Origin: Streptomyces caelestis
GTDB taxonomy: Bacteria > Actinomycetota > Actinomycetes > Streptomycetales > Streptomycetaceae
Assembly (NCBI RefSeq): GCF_014205255.1
Contig: NZ_JACHNE010000001.1
Location: 3,720,001 to 3,784,000, forward strand
Direction: 5' to 3'
DNA length: 64,000 bases
Below the pieces are notes generated by a model. It did no database searches, was not told the DNA's origin, and was given only the letters and a program-made list of their open reading frames with translations. Within the stretch, counting starts at the first letter, position 1. Each line of letters opens with the position of its first letter. Shown in pieces: positions 32,058-39,420 of this stretch. The position numbers and the translations under genes were made by a program.

Positions 32058-33128
32058 GTGGGAAGAATCGGGGGAAGCGATGCGATATCCACGCCACTGC
32101 TTCATGACTGTGCGAGCCTTTTATACCGTTTTATCTCCGAGTCGCCGGGCTGTACCGCCGAGGCGGCGGCCGTAGCGCTCGGAATGGACCGGCGGGACAT
32201 CGACGAAGCCGTCCGGGACCTGCGCGAGCTGGGACTTCTGAGCACCGAACACACGGGTTCGGAACGGCCGGAATCGGAATGGCCGAATTCGGAACAGCCG
32301 GAACCGGAACGGCCGGATTCGGATCAGCCGTTGGTCCCGCACCCGGTCGACTTCGCCCGCGTCAAGGTCCTCAACCCGCTCCAGCGGGACCTGAACCGCA
32401 AGCAGGCGCTCGTCGACGAACTCCGCGGCGACCTGGACGAACTGGAGCTGCACAGCCCGCTGTCCCAGCAGTCGCGCTGCACGCTGGAGATCGTCTCCGA
32501 GCTGGCCGACGTGCGCCGGCTCATCACCGGCTTCGCCGAGGAGTGCTGCGACGAGGCACTGGCCTCGCAACCCGGCGGCGCACGCGAGGAGGAGGTGCTC
32601 GCCGACAGCATGGACCGCACCACCAGGCTGCTCGAACGGGGGGTCACGATGCGCACCCTCTACCAGCACACCGCGCGCTTCAGCCCCACCACCCTCGCCT
32701 ACGTCGACCTGGTGACCCCGCTCGGCGCACAGGTGCGCACGCTCGCCAGCGGTTTCCCGCGCTGCATCATTTTCGATCGGAAAGTCGGCATCCTGCCGCT
32801 CGTCGACGGGTCGAAAGGCGCCGTGATCGTACGCGATCCGCAGATCCTCGCCTTTGTGTCGGACGCTTTCGACCGGGCCTGGACCACCGCTTCCGCGCTC
32901 ACATCCGACGACGGCCGGGCGGATCGGGCCGCGGCCACGTCCGAGATTCAGCACGCGATCATCTCGCTGCTCACCCAGGGAGAATCGGACAAGCGCATCG
33001 CCCAGGTCGTGGGAATTTCCTTACGGAATTGCCAGCGCCACATATCCCACATCATGAAGAGCATCGGCGCCCGCAATCGGCTGCACGCCGGTTACCTGCT
33101 GAGCAAGGAGCCGTTCAACGGCCACTAG
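32058..33128 (+). CDS. LuxR-type regulator with N-terminal winged helix
   Basis: A 356-residue regulator, divergent from the biosynthetic operon. Residues 1-65 look like a TrmB-type winged helix (CTAEAAAVALGMDRRDIDEAVRDLRELGLLS). A repeat-rich linker (five-residue units, about 68-92) follows, then a middle domain (100-285) typical of actinobacterial pathway-specific regulators. The end carries a LuxR helix-turn-helix (ISLLTQGESDKRIAQVVGISLRNCQRHISHIMKSIGARNRLHAGYLL). The GTG at 32058 has AGGGGG seven bases upstream. Proteins of this layout often sit in peptide natural-product clusters as activators. It probably controls the operon starting at 31927. Confidence 0.87.
   Translation: MGRIGGSDAISTPLLHDCASLLYRFISESPGCTAEAAAVALGMDRRDIDEAVRDLRELGLLSTEHTGSERPESEWPNSEQPEPERPDSDQPLVPHPVDFARVKVLNPLQRDLNRKQALVDELRGDLDELELHSPLSQQSRCTLEIVSELADVRRLITGFAEECCDEALASQPGGAREEEVLADSMDRTTRLLERGVTMRTLYQHTARFSPTTLAYVDLVTPLGAQVRTLASGFPRCIIFDRKVGILPLVDGSKGAVIVRDPQILAFVSDAFDRAWTTASALTSDDGRADRAAATSEIQHAIISLLTQGESDKRIAQVVGISLRNCQRHISHIMKSIGARNRLHAGYLLSKEPFNGH
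32261..32330 (+). repeat. 15-bp tandem repeat inside the LuxR-type regulator gene
   Basis: Four full and one partial copies of a GGAA-C/T-GGCCGGA-type 15-mer encode (E-x-P-E/N/D-S)-like pentapeptides in the linker between the two domains. Copies start at 32261, 32276, 32291, 32306 and 32321. The unit is in frame, so copy-number change would alter linker length without shifting frame. Confidence 0.85.
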
Positions 33129-33304
33129 CTGAAGGGCGGGACGCTCCAGGCGCGCCGCCTCGGCGTCCACCGACCCGTTCCTCACGGGCCCTGTCGCTGC
33201 GGTGGGGACATCCACCCGCAGGACACGGGTGAGCGCGAGACATCGGCGTCACGGAAATACCCGTGAGTACCCCACCCGCGGCATGAACAGCGGGCAGGAT
33301 TCAA

Positions 33305-33349
33305 GTGACTCGTGGTTCGAGTGACTCGTGGTTCGTGACTCGTGGTTCG
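33305..33349 (+). repeat. Three 15-bp direct repeats upstream of the Crp-like gene
   Basis: Three identical copies of GTGACTCGTGGTTCG at 33305, 33321 and 33335, the last two sharing one base. They lie 24 bp upstream of the Crp-like start. They could be binding sites for a regulator (spacing 16 then 14 bp) or a slippage product. No known consensus is matched. Confidence 0.7.
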
Positions 33350-33372
33350 TCGATCGGCCGGGGGAGTCTGGC

Positions 33373-34074
33373 ATGGCGTACAGCTCCGTGGAGTGGCCCG
33401 CGCGCAGTCTGCTGGGGGCGGTCGCGCCGGACGTGAGGGGGGAGTTGCTCGCGCTGGGCGTGCCGACGCGGTTCGGGGCGGGGAAGGTGCTGCTGAGCGA
33501 GGGCGCCCGCGACCGGCACATGCTGGTACTGCTGACCGGCTTCGCCAAGGTGACGGCACGCGTGGAGAACGGGGAGGAGTCGCTGCTCGCGGTCCGGGTC
33601 GGCGGGGACAGTGTCGGGGAGATGGCCGCCCTGGACGGCTCCCCGCGCTCGGCGACCGTGACGGCATGCGGCCCGCTGACCGCACGGGTCGTGCAACCGG
33701 GCGCGCTGCACGCCCTGCTGGCCAAACGGCCCGAGGTGCACCTGGCCCTGACCGGGATCCTCGCCGACCGGCTGCGCTGGGCCAACCGCAGGCGCCTGGA
33801 CTTCAAGGGCTATCCGGCGAAGGTACGGCTGGCCCGGCTCCTGGTGGAACTCGCCACCCTGTACGGCCGTCCCGTCGAGGACGGTGGCATGGTGCTCGGC
33901 TGCCGGCTCACCCAGCCCGAGCTGGCCGCGCTCACCGGTGCCGCCGAGACGACCGTCCACAAGGGGCTGCGCGACCTGCGCCGCGACGGGCTGCTGGAGA
34001 CGGGGTACGGGTCCACCGTCATACGGGACCTGCACCGGCTCAGGGAGATCGGCGACCTCTCCCCCGACGGGTGA
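33373..34074 (+). CDS. Crp/Fnr-family transcriptional regulator
   Basis: A 233-residue regulator. A cyclic-nucleotide-binding beta-barrel (about 20-125) has the G-E-M-A-A-L-D-G-S-P-R-S-A-T-V phosphate-binding cassette. A dimer helix follows, then a winged helix-turn-helix (LTQPELAALTGAAETTVHKGLRDLRRDGLLETG) near 180-215. The GEMAALDGSPRSA sequence retains the Arg and Ser that contact a cyclic phosphate in Crp. Three direct repeats lie just upstream. It stands beside a locus with a cyclase-fold protein and could respond to a cyclic nucleotide, but a link is not established. Confidence 0.87.
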   Translation: MAYSSVEWPARSLLGAVAPDVRGELLALGVPTRFGAGKVLLSEGARDRHMLVLLTGFAKVTARVENGEESLLAVRVGGDSVGEMAALDGSPRSATVTACGPLTARVVQPGALHALLAKRPEVHLALTGILADRLRWANRRRLDFKGYPAKVRLARLLVELATLYGRPVEDGGMVLGCRLTQPELAALTGAAETTVHKGLRDLRRDGLLETGYGSTVIRDLHRLREIGDLSPDG

Positions 34075-34096
34075 CGGGCCCAGGGAGCTCCCCGCA

Positions 34097-34624
34097 TCAG
34101 TCCAGCAGCGGACGCAGTACGACCAGCAGGCCCGCGCTCGCCCCCATCACCGCCGTACACACCACCGCCGCCGCCACGCACCGGTACTTGCGCACCGCCA
34201 CCTGGGACAGGAACCGGATCGTCTGGGACAGCTCCTTGCGCTCCTGGTCCGGGGTTGCGTCGGCGTCGGAGTCCCGGGCGGGCAGGATGTCGGGGCCCGA
34301 GGCGAGGTGGACGAAGCTGTAGCGGTTGGCGCCGGCCGGGCGCAGGACCCGGGGGCGCAGGGTGGCGGCCAGGGAGCCCGCGCCGCCGAACATCGCGCAG
34401 AGGAACAGGGCGAGCAGCAGGCCGGCGAGGATGCCGGAAGCGCCGCCCGCCGACGCGGTGCGCAGGGCCGGGGCGCTCCAGTAGCCGGCCGTGCCGACGA
34501 GAGCGGCCTGGGCCGCGGCGAGGATCCCGGCCTTGGTGTCGGCGTGCTGGTGGGTGGTCTGGAGAGCGGTGAACATGAACTGCGCCGGGCGGCTGTCGGG
34601 GCGGTCGACGGTGGACGACGGCAT
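34097..34624 (-). CDS. PycTM-like transmembrane effector (Pycsar effector family)
   Basis: A 175-residue protein with the pattern of Pycsar TM effectors. An N-terminal helix leads into HADTKAGILAAAQAALVG (the Asp-x-Lys-Ala motif at the first membrane helix). A second membrane pair follows (ILAGLLLALFLCAMFGG), then LRPRVLRP, a FVHLASG loop, an amphipathic helix (ELSQTIRFLSQVAVRKYRCV) and a last membrane helix. In Pycsar defence such effectors permeabilise the membrane when a cyclic pyrimidine nucleotide appears. The ribosome site is AAGGAG, seven bases before ATG 34624. The next gene, transcribed in the opposite direction, encodes a cyclase-fold protein. Confidence 0.78.
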   Translation of the reverse strand: MPSSTVDRPDSRPAQFMFTALQTTHQHADTKAGILAAAQAALVGTAGYWSAPALRTASAGGASGILAGLLLALFLCAMFGGAGSLAATLRPRVLRPAGANRYSFVHLASGPDILPARDSDADATPDQERKELSQTIRFLSQVAVRKYRCVAAAVVCTAVMGASAGLLVVLRPLLD

Positions 34625-34948
34625 GCTGCTGCTCCTTCTGTGCCGGTGGGCTGTTGCGCGCCTCCAGTACGCCCCGAAACCGGCCGCGGAACCCGGGATT
34701 TCTGCGGGATTCGGAAGACCTGCCCCGCAACTTGCCGAACCCGTCCGTAACTTGAGGCCGCGCCTGTATGTTTCCGCACCTTTCCGCATCCCGTATTTCG
34801 ACGGGGTTCGCGGCGGACGGCGCGTGTAGGACTGGCCTACCGGCGTCCGCGCGAGGGGGGAGCGGACGCCGGTGTCTGCCGGAGTGCGCCCCCGGCCCGG
34901 GTCCGGTCCCGGGGTGCGGCTCCATCTCGGTGAGCAGGGAGTTCAGGC
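34625..34948. other. Intergenic region between divergent PycTM-like and cyclase-like genes
   Basis: 324 bp holding the two divergent starts. No protein-coding frame with a ribosome site is evident. A mildly AT-richer core (about 34670-34810) contains repeated GGGATT and TTCCGCA-type words and is the likely promoter area for both directions. No clear palindromic operator was found. Confidence 0.45.
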
Positions 34949-35710
34949 ATGGGAACGTTCGGTCGCAGACTGCTGCTGGCGGTCGACGCGAAGGGATACG
35001 GCGGCGTCGACGTGGTCACGCAGCGCGAGTGGCAGGAGGCGATCCGGCGGCTGCTCGAGGAGGCGGCCGCCGAGGCCGGACTCGACTGGGAGCAGTGGGC
35101 GACGCAGGTCGGCGGGGACTCGGTGTTCGCGGTTCTGCCGCAGGGTGCGTCCGAGCCCGCCCTGGTCGACCCGTTCATGCGCCGGCTGGAGGCCGGTCTG
35201 CGCGCCTTCAACCGCAACCGGCGCGACGAGGCCTGGCTGCGGCTGCGGGCCGCCGTGCACTTCGGAACCGCCTCGCCCGCGGCCAACGGCTTCGAGGGCC
35301 GCGCCCCGGTCGAGATCGGGCGACTGCTGGACAGCAGGGTGCTGAAGGCGGCGCTGGTCGCGGCGCCGGAGGCGCACCTGGCGCTCGCGGTCTCCGCGAC
35401 CGTCTTCAACGACGTGATCGGCGAGGCGTACACGACGATCCGGCCGCAGGAGTTCCGCGAGGTACGCGTCGCGGAGAAGGAGTACGCGGGGCGGGCGTGG
35501 ATCCGGGTGCCGGGATACGACGCGAAGGCCCTCGATCTCGGGGAGGCGGGCGGTACCCCGGCCGGGACCGGCGCGACGGGGAGCACAGGGAGCGCGGAGA
35601 CCGTCGACGCGCGCCCCTCCAGCACCCCAACTGCGCCTGGAGACACGGTGGTTCAGGTGAACTACGGAACCATCCATGCCCAGGGTGCCGTCTTCGGGAT
35701 CTCCAAGTGA
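34949..35710 (+). CDS. Class III nucleotide-cyclase-fold protein with C-terminal strand motif
   Basis: A 253-residue protein. The start LLLAVDAKGYGGVD and the later GGDSVFAVLP match the two metal-binding strands of class III cyclases, and both Asp are present. Helical and strand segments follow (RLRLRAAVHFGTASP, then APVEIGRLLDSRVLKAAL). At the usual transition-state position (N-x3-R) the sequence has EIGRLLDS, so the Asn is not conserved. Substrate choice or activity may differ from true cyclases. After a Gly/Thr-rich linker the tail VVQVNYGTIHAQGAVFGISK is a strand motif also seen in the neighbouring NTPase. ATG 34949 has GGGAG seven bases upstream. Nucleotide cyclisation is plausible given the PycTM neighbour, but unproven. 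Confidence 0.68.
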   Translation: MGTFGRRLLLAVDAKGYGGVDVVTQREWQEAIRRLLEEAAAEAGLDWEQWATQVGGDSVFAVLPQGASEPALVDPFMRRLEAGLRAFNRNRRDEAWLRLRAAVHFGTASPAANGFEGRAPVEIGRLLDSRVLKAALVAAPEAHLALAVSATVFNDVIGEAYTTIRPQEFREVRVAEKEYAGRAWIRVPGYDAKALDLGEAGGTPAGTGATGSTGSAETVDARPSSTPTAPGDTVVQVNYGTIHAQGAVFGISK

Positions 35711-35728
35711 CCTGAGTGACGGCCAAGG

Positions 35729-37894
35729 ATGAACGAGGAACACGAGGAACACCGCGAGCAGCGCGCCCAGGGTGAACCCGAGGCGCACCACGCGGACCCG
35801 GCGCAGCCCACGCAGGGCCCTCCCGCCGAGCCGGATCCGCGACCGCAACCGCAACCGCAACCGCAACCGCAACCGCAACCACAGAACGCGGGCGAGGACC
35901 CTTCCGACCCACCGGCCCCCGCCACCCCACCCGGCCAGGTCCAGCACAACAACGTCAACCAGTACTTCTACGGAGAACTCAGCGCGTCCGGCGCCCAGTT
36001 CGGCATCGGCACCACCGGCTCCGACAACGCCCGCCGCCGCGCCGTGGGCCGCCTCGACTCGGGTGAGGCGGACGCGATCCTCGCGCCGTACGTCAAACCC
36101 GCCTGCTTCGAGCAGGCCGCACTCGCCCTCCAACAGGACGGCGTCGTGGTGCTGTTCGGGCCTCCGGGGACGGGCAAGCGGTCCGGGGCGGTGGCGCTCG
36201 TCGACGCGCTCGCGGACGGGTCGGAGTACGTCGTCCTCTCCCCCGGCCGCAGCCTGGACGACCTCGCGAGCGGGCGGGTCGCCTTCGAGAAGGGCGTCGG
36301 CTACGTCCTGCTCGACCGGATGGGCGAGGACAGCGCCCAGACGGCGGACTTCGACTGGCGGCGGGTGCGCGACACCGTCCGCGAGCACGACGCCCGTCTG
36401 GTCGTCACCACCGTGCACCCCGGCGACGGGGCCGTCGTCGAGTCCGTACGGCACGTGCCCTGGCAGCTTCCGGACCTCACGGCCGTACTGCGGGTGCGGC
36501 TGGTGCGGGCCGGGTGCGTGCGGGACACCGTGGAGCGGGCCGTGTCACTGATGCCCGGCGGGTGCCGGATCGCGGAGGTCGCGGCGGCCGCCGAGCGGAT
36601 CGCGTGCGGGGCCGCGCCGGACGAGGTCTGGCAGGACTACGGCAGCAGCGCGGCGCAGCCCGTACGCGACTGGTTCGCCCGGGACCGTACGCCGCAGGAG
36701 TGGGCCGAGGTCACCACGCTGGCCTTCGTCAACGGCGCCGGCTACCGCGACTTCGAGACCTGCCAGGAGCGGCTGGAGTCCTGGGTGGCCCCGGCGTTCC
36801 CGGCCCCGGTGAGCGAGGAGGAGCAGGCCGAGGTGGCCCGGCGGACCGTCGACCGCCGGCAGTCGCTGTCCCGCAACGAGCTGGTCGCCGTGGCGGAGCG
36901 GAAGAACGGCCCGCTGACGCGCACCGCGCTGGTCTTCCCGCATCCCCAGTACCGCCAGTGGGCGCTGGAGGAGCTGTGGACGAAACGCTCCACGCCGTAC
37001 TGGAACGGCGTGCGGGACTGGCTCGGCGAACTCGTCGCCGCCCAGCCCGGGCTGGGGCTCCAGCTGTCCGTCGCGCAGGGGCTCGCGCTGCTCACCCGGC
37101 CCGCCTTCGACGAGGTCGCCGACAACTATCTGCACCCGTGGGCGGGCGGTGCCGCCGGTCCGGCCGGGCAGTCGACGGCCACGCTGGTGCTCCAGTGCAT
37201 GTGCCTGGACGAGAGCCTCGCGGCCACCGCGCTGGGCGTGGCCCGCGGCTGGGCCCGTTCCCCCGACCCGGCGCTGCGGTCGACCGCGGTGGCCGCGTTC
37301 AGCGGGGCGCTGGGCGTGCGCTTCCCCACGGACGCCGTCACCACCCTGCTCCGGCTGATCATCCGGCGCGGCGGTCTGCCCGTGGACGCGGCGTTCGCGC
37401 TGGCCGGGCTCGTCGCCGTGCTCGCGGAGTGCGGGCAGGACACGGGCGCGGTGTTCCGGCCGCTGGCGTACCGGCTGCGGGCCCAGCGCGAGACGCTGAC
37501 CGGGCAGCACAAGGAGAACCTCCTCGGTGCCGCCCTGACCGTGCTGCGGGCCCGTGACGCGCGGACCGGGCGGCTGGTGTGCGCGTCGCTGATGGAGCGG
37601 GACGGTCGGCAGACGGCCAGCATCGGCGAGCTGTGGGCGGGCGTACTGGACAACCTGCCGCGCCGGGGCCGGGCCGTGGCGGCGCTGAACGCCACCCTGC
37701 GCGAGCTGCCTGCCGTCTCGGAACGGCCCGAGCAGGTGGCCGAACGGTTCGGCGGGGCCCTGGGCGAAGCCCTCACCCCGGGCGACGGTCCGCCGCTCGC
37801 CGCGGCCCTGCGGCTGGTCGCCGCCCGGACCGACGGGGCGGCCGGACCCTGGGTCGACATCTTCCTTACCGCCGTACTGAGCACGGAGGACTGA
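35729..37894 (+). CDS. STAND-like P-loop NTPase with strand motif and Pro-Gln repeat tail
   Basis: A 721-residue protein. Residues 1-65 are charged and low-complexity, with a (Pro-Gln)n run. Residues 70-95 carry VNQYFYGELSASGAQFGIG, related to the cyclase-like protein's tail. The NTPase core has Walker A VVVLFGPPGTGKRSGAVALV near 140 and a hydrophobic Walker-B-like strand (GYVLLDRMG) near 195. A helical middle (ERAVSLMPGGCRIAEVAA) and helical C-terminal region (370-721) contain repeated hydrophobic helices rather than clear TPRs. It starts 18 bp after the cyclase-like gene and five bp before the band-7 gene, so it is co-transcribed. It is probably the signal-transducing or oligomerising unit of the locus. 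Confidence 0.72.
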   Translation: MNEEHEEHREQRAQGEPEAHHADPAQPTQGPPAEPDPRPQPQPQPQPQPQPQNAGEDPSDPPAPATPPGQVQHNNVNQYFYGELSASGAQFGIGTTGSDNARRRAVGRLDSGEADAILAPYVKPACFEQAALALQQDGVVVLFGPPGTGKRSGAVALVDALADGSEYVVLSPGRSLDDLASGRVAFEKGVGYVLLDRMGEDSAQTADFDWRRVRDTVREHDARLVVTTVHPGDGAVVESVRHVPWQLPDLTAVLRVRLVRAGCVRDTVERAVSLMPGGCRIAEVAAAAERIACGAAPDEVWQDYGSSAAQPVRDWFARDRTPQEWAEVTTLAFVNGAGYRDFETCQERLESWVAPAFPAPVSEEEQAEVARRTVDRRQSLSRNELVAVAERKNGPLTRTALVFPHPQYRQWALEELWTKRSTPYWNGVRDWLGELVAAQPGLGLQLSVAQGLALLTRPAFDEVADNYLHPWAGGAAGPAGQSTATLVLQCMCLDESLAATALGVARGWARSPDPALRSTAVAAFSGALGVRFPTDAVTTLLRLIIRRGGLPVDAAFALAGLVAVLAECGQDTGAVFRPLAYRLRAQRETLTGQHKENLLGAALTVLRARDARTGRLVCASLMERDGRQTASIGELWAGVLDNLPRRGRAVAALNATLRELPAVSERPEQVAERFGGALGEALTPGDGPPLAAALRLVAARTDGAAGPWVDIFLTAVLSTED
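35843..35880 (+). repeat. Hexanucleotide repeat (ACCGCA)n in NTPase gene
   Basis: About six copies of ACCGCA/CCGCAA encode a Pro-Gln run near residues 38-50 of the NTPase. The period of six keeps the frame with any copy-number change, so it can vary in length by slippage without inactivating the protein. Confidence 0.85.
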
Positions 37895-37899
37895 CAGGC

Positions 37900-39420
37900 A
37901 TGGCTGAGAAATACCCGCTCGTCGAGCAGCGGGAGTACGGGCGGCCGGAGAAGCGCGGCGGCATCTGGCGCAAGCGGGTGACGCGCGGCGACGACGAGCT
38001 GCCCAGGGTCGCCGCCCACCATGTGCGGGTCTTCCGGGTCGGCGAGGAGTACGTCGAGGACCACGGGCAGCTGAGCGCCGACGACCCGGTGGTGGTCGGG
38101 GCCAGCTCGGTCACGGTCGTGGACCGGCGGATCGAGGTTCCCGTCGTCGTGGAGACGCGCATCCCGTCGGCCGAGGCGGGCGACTTCACCGTACGGGCCT
38201 GGTTCCACTGCACCGTCACCGACCCGTGCGCGGTCGTGCGCGACGGCGTCACCGACGTGGAGGAGCTGCTGCTCGCCCGTCTGCGCGAGGTGCCCGGGCT
38301 CACCGAGGACGGCAGCGACCTGCCCATCGTCGACACCGCCGGCGTGCGCGCCCGGATCGACGCCCGGCTGACCGCGTACCACGAGATGCGGCCCTCCGTG
38401 GTGTCGGGGATCCGGGCCCGGCACGGGGTGATCGAGGTCCTGACGCCCGAGGAGATGTCGGCGTACGTCGAGGAGATGGAGAAGGCCCGCCGGGAACGCC
38501 TGCGCCGGCGCCAGCAGGAGGAGATGGAGCAGGAGGCGGCCCTGGACCGGGCGCTGCGCGAGGCCGAACTGGAGCTGAAGCACGAGGAGATCCGCAACCT
38601 CCAGGCGATGCGCAAGGAGCGCAACCGGCAGGAGGAGGAGACGCTGCGCACGGGCTACGAGCGCGGCGCCGGTGCCGAGCAGCAGGACTACGAGCTGGAG
38701 ATCGAACGCCGGCGCAACCGGTTCACCCGGGCCGAGATCGAGGAGGACATCAAGCTGGTCGGCTCCGACCCGATCGCCGCCGACTACCTCGCCTGGCGCA
38801 GCGGCGACATCAGCGCCGACGAGCTGTCCAAGCGGCTGCACGCGGCCGAGGAGCGCTGGGACGCGCGCAAGGACGACCGGCTCCGGCTCGACCGGGACTA
38901 CGAGATGACGCGCCGCGGCCTGGACCGGGACGACCTGCGCTGGCAGGTGGAACGCGAGGACCGGCGCCAGGAGCTCACCCGCAGTGAGGAGCGCGAGGAG
39001 ACGGCCGCCCGCCGTCACGAGGCCGCCCGGCGCTGGGACCTGGAGCACGAGGACCGGCTGCGGCAGCGCCAGGAGGAGCGCACGGACGCCAAGGAACTCC
39101 ACCGCGACCGGCGCGAGTGGGCGAAGGAGCAGCTCGCGGTGCGGGCCACCCTGGGCAAACAGGCCATCGACCGCGGCCTGTTCGACAGCACCATGTACGA
39201 CGCGGGCGCCTTCATCAACAGCGTCGGCGACGTCGCGTACCACCAGAACGCGTCGCAGGGCGGCGGCCCGGAGATGACGCAGGCGGAGCTCAAGGGCGAG
39301 GTGAAGGGCGAGCTGCGCCGGGCGCACCGGCGGACCGCCGAAGCCGAGCCCGCCCCGGACGACGCCGACGACGCCGACGACTTCGATCCCGCGAACCAGG
39401 AGGGGCGCCTTGGCGACTGA
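37900..39420 (+). CDS. Band-7/SPFH-like protein with long coiled coil
   Basis: A 506-residue protein. Residues 10-165 resemble a band-7/SPFH domain in strand order (VRVFRVGEEYVED, VPVVVETRIPSAEAGDFTVRAWFHCTVTDP, VEELLLARLREVPGLTED). Residues 185-420 are almost entirely charged helix with heptad-like spacing (RRERLRRRQQEEMEQEAALDRALREAELELKHEEI), a long coiled coil. The acidic tail ends DDADDADDFD. No membrane helix or signal is present, so it may be cytosolic or sit on the membrane through the next gene's product. The downstream DUF4407 gene starts inside its last codons. A scaffold or filament-like role is inferred. Confidence 0.68.
   Translation: MAEKYPLVEQREYGRPEKRGGIWRKRVTRGDDELPRVAAHHVRVFRVGEEYVEDHGQLSADDPVVVGASSVTVVDRRIEVPVVVETRIPSAEAGDFTVRAWFHCTVTDPCAVVRDGVTDVEELLLARLREVPGLTEDGSDLPIVDTAGVRARIDARLTAYHEMRPSVVSGIRARHGVIEVLTPEEMSAYVEEMEKARRERLRRRQQEEMEQEAALDRALREAELELKHEEIRNLQAMRKERNRQEEETLRTGYERGAGAEQQDYELEIERRRNRFTRAEIEEDIKLVGSDPIAADYLAWRSGDISADELSKRLHAAEERWDARKDDRLRLDRDYEMTRRGLDRDDLRWQVEREDRRQELTRSEEREETAARRHEAARRWDLEHEDRLRQRQEERTDAKELHRDRREWAKEQLAVRATLGKQAIDRGLFDSTMYDAGAFINSVGDVAYHQNASQGGGPEMTQAELKGEVKGELRRAHRRTAEAEPAPDDADDADDFDPANQEGRLGD

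Noticed and set aside
35843..35880. Short tandem repeats as a possible CRISPR array
   Set aside because: The hexamer repeats encode Pro-Gln in frame inside an open gene and have no spacers.
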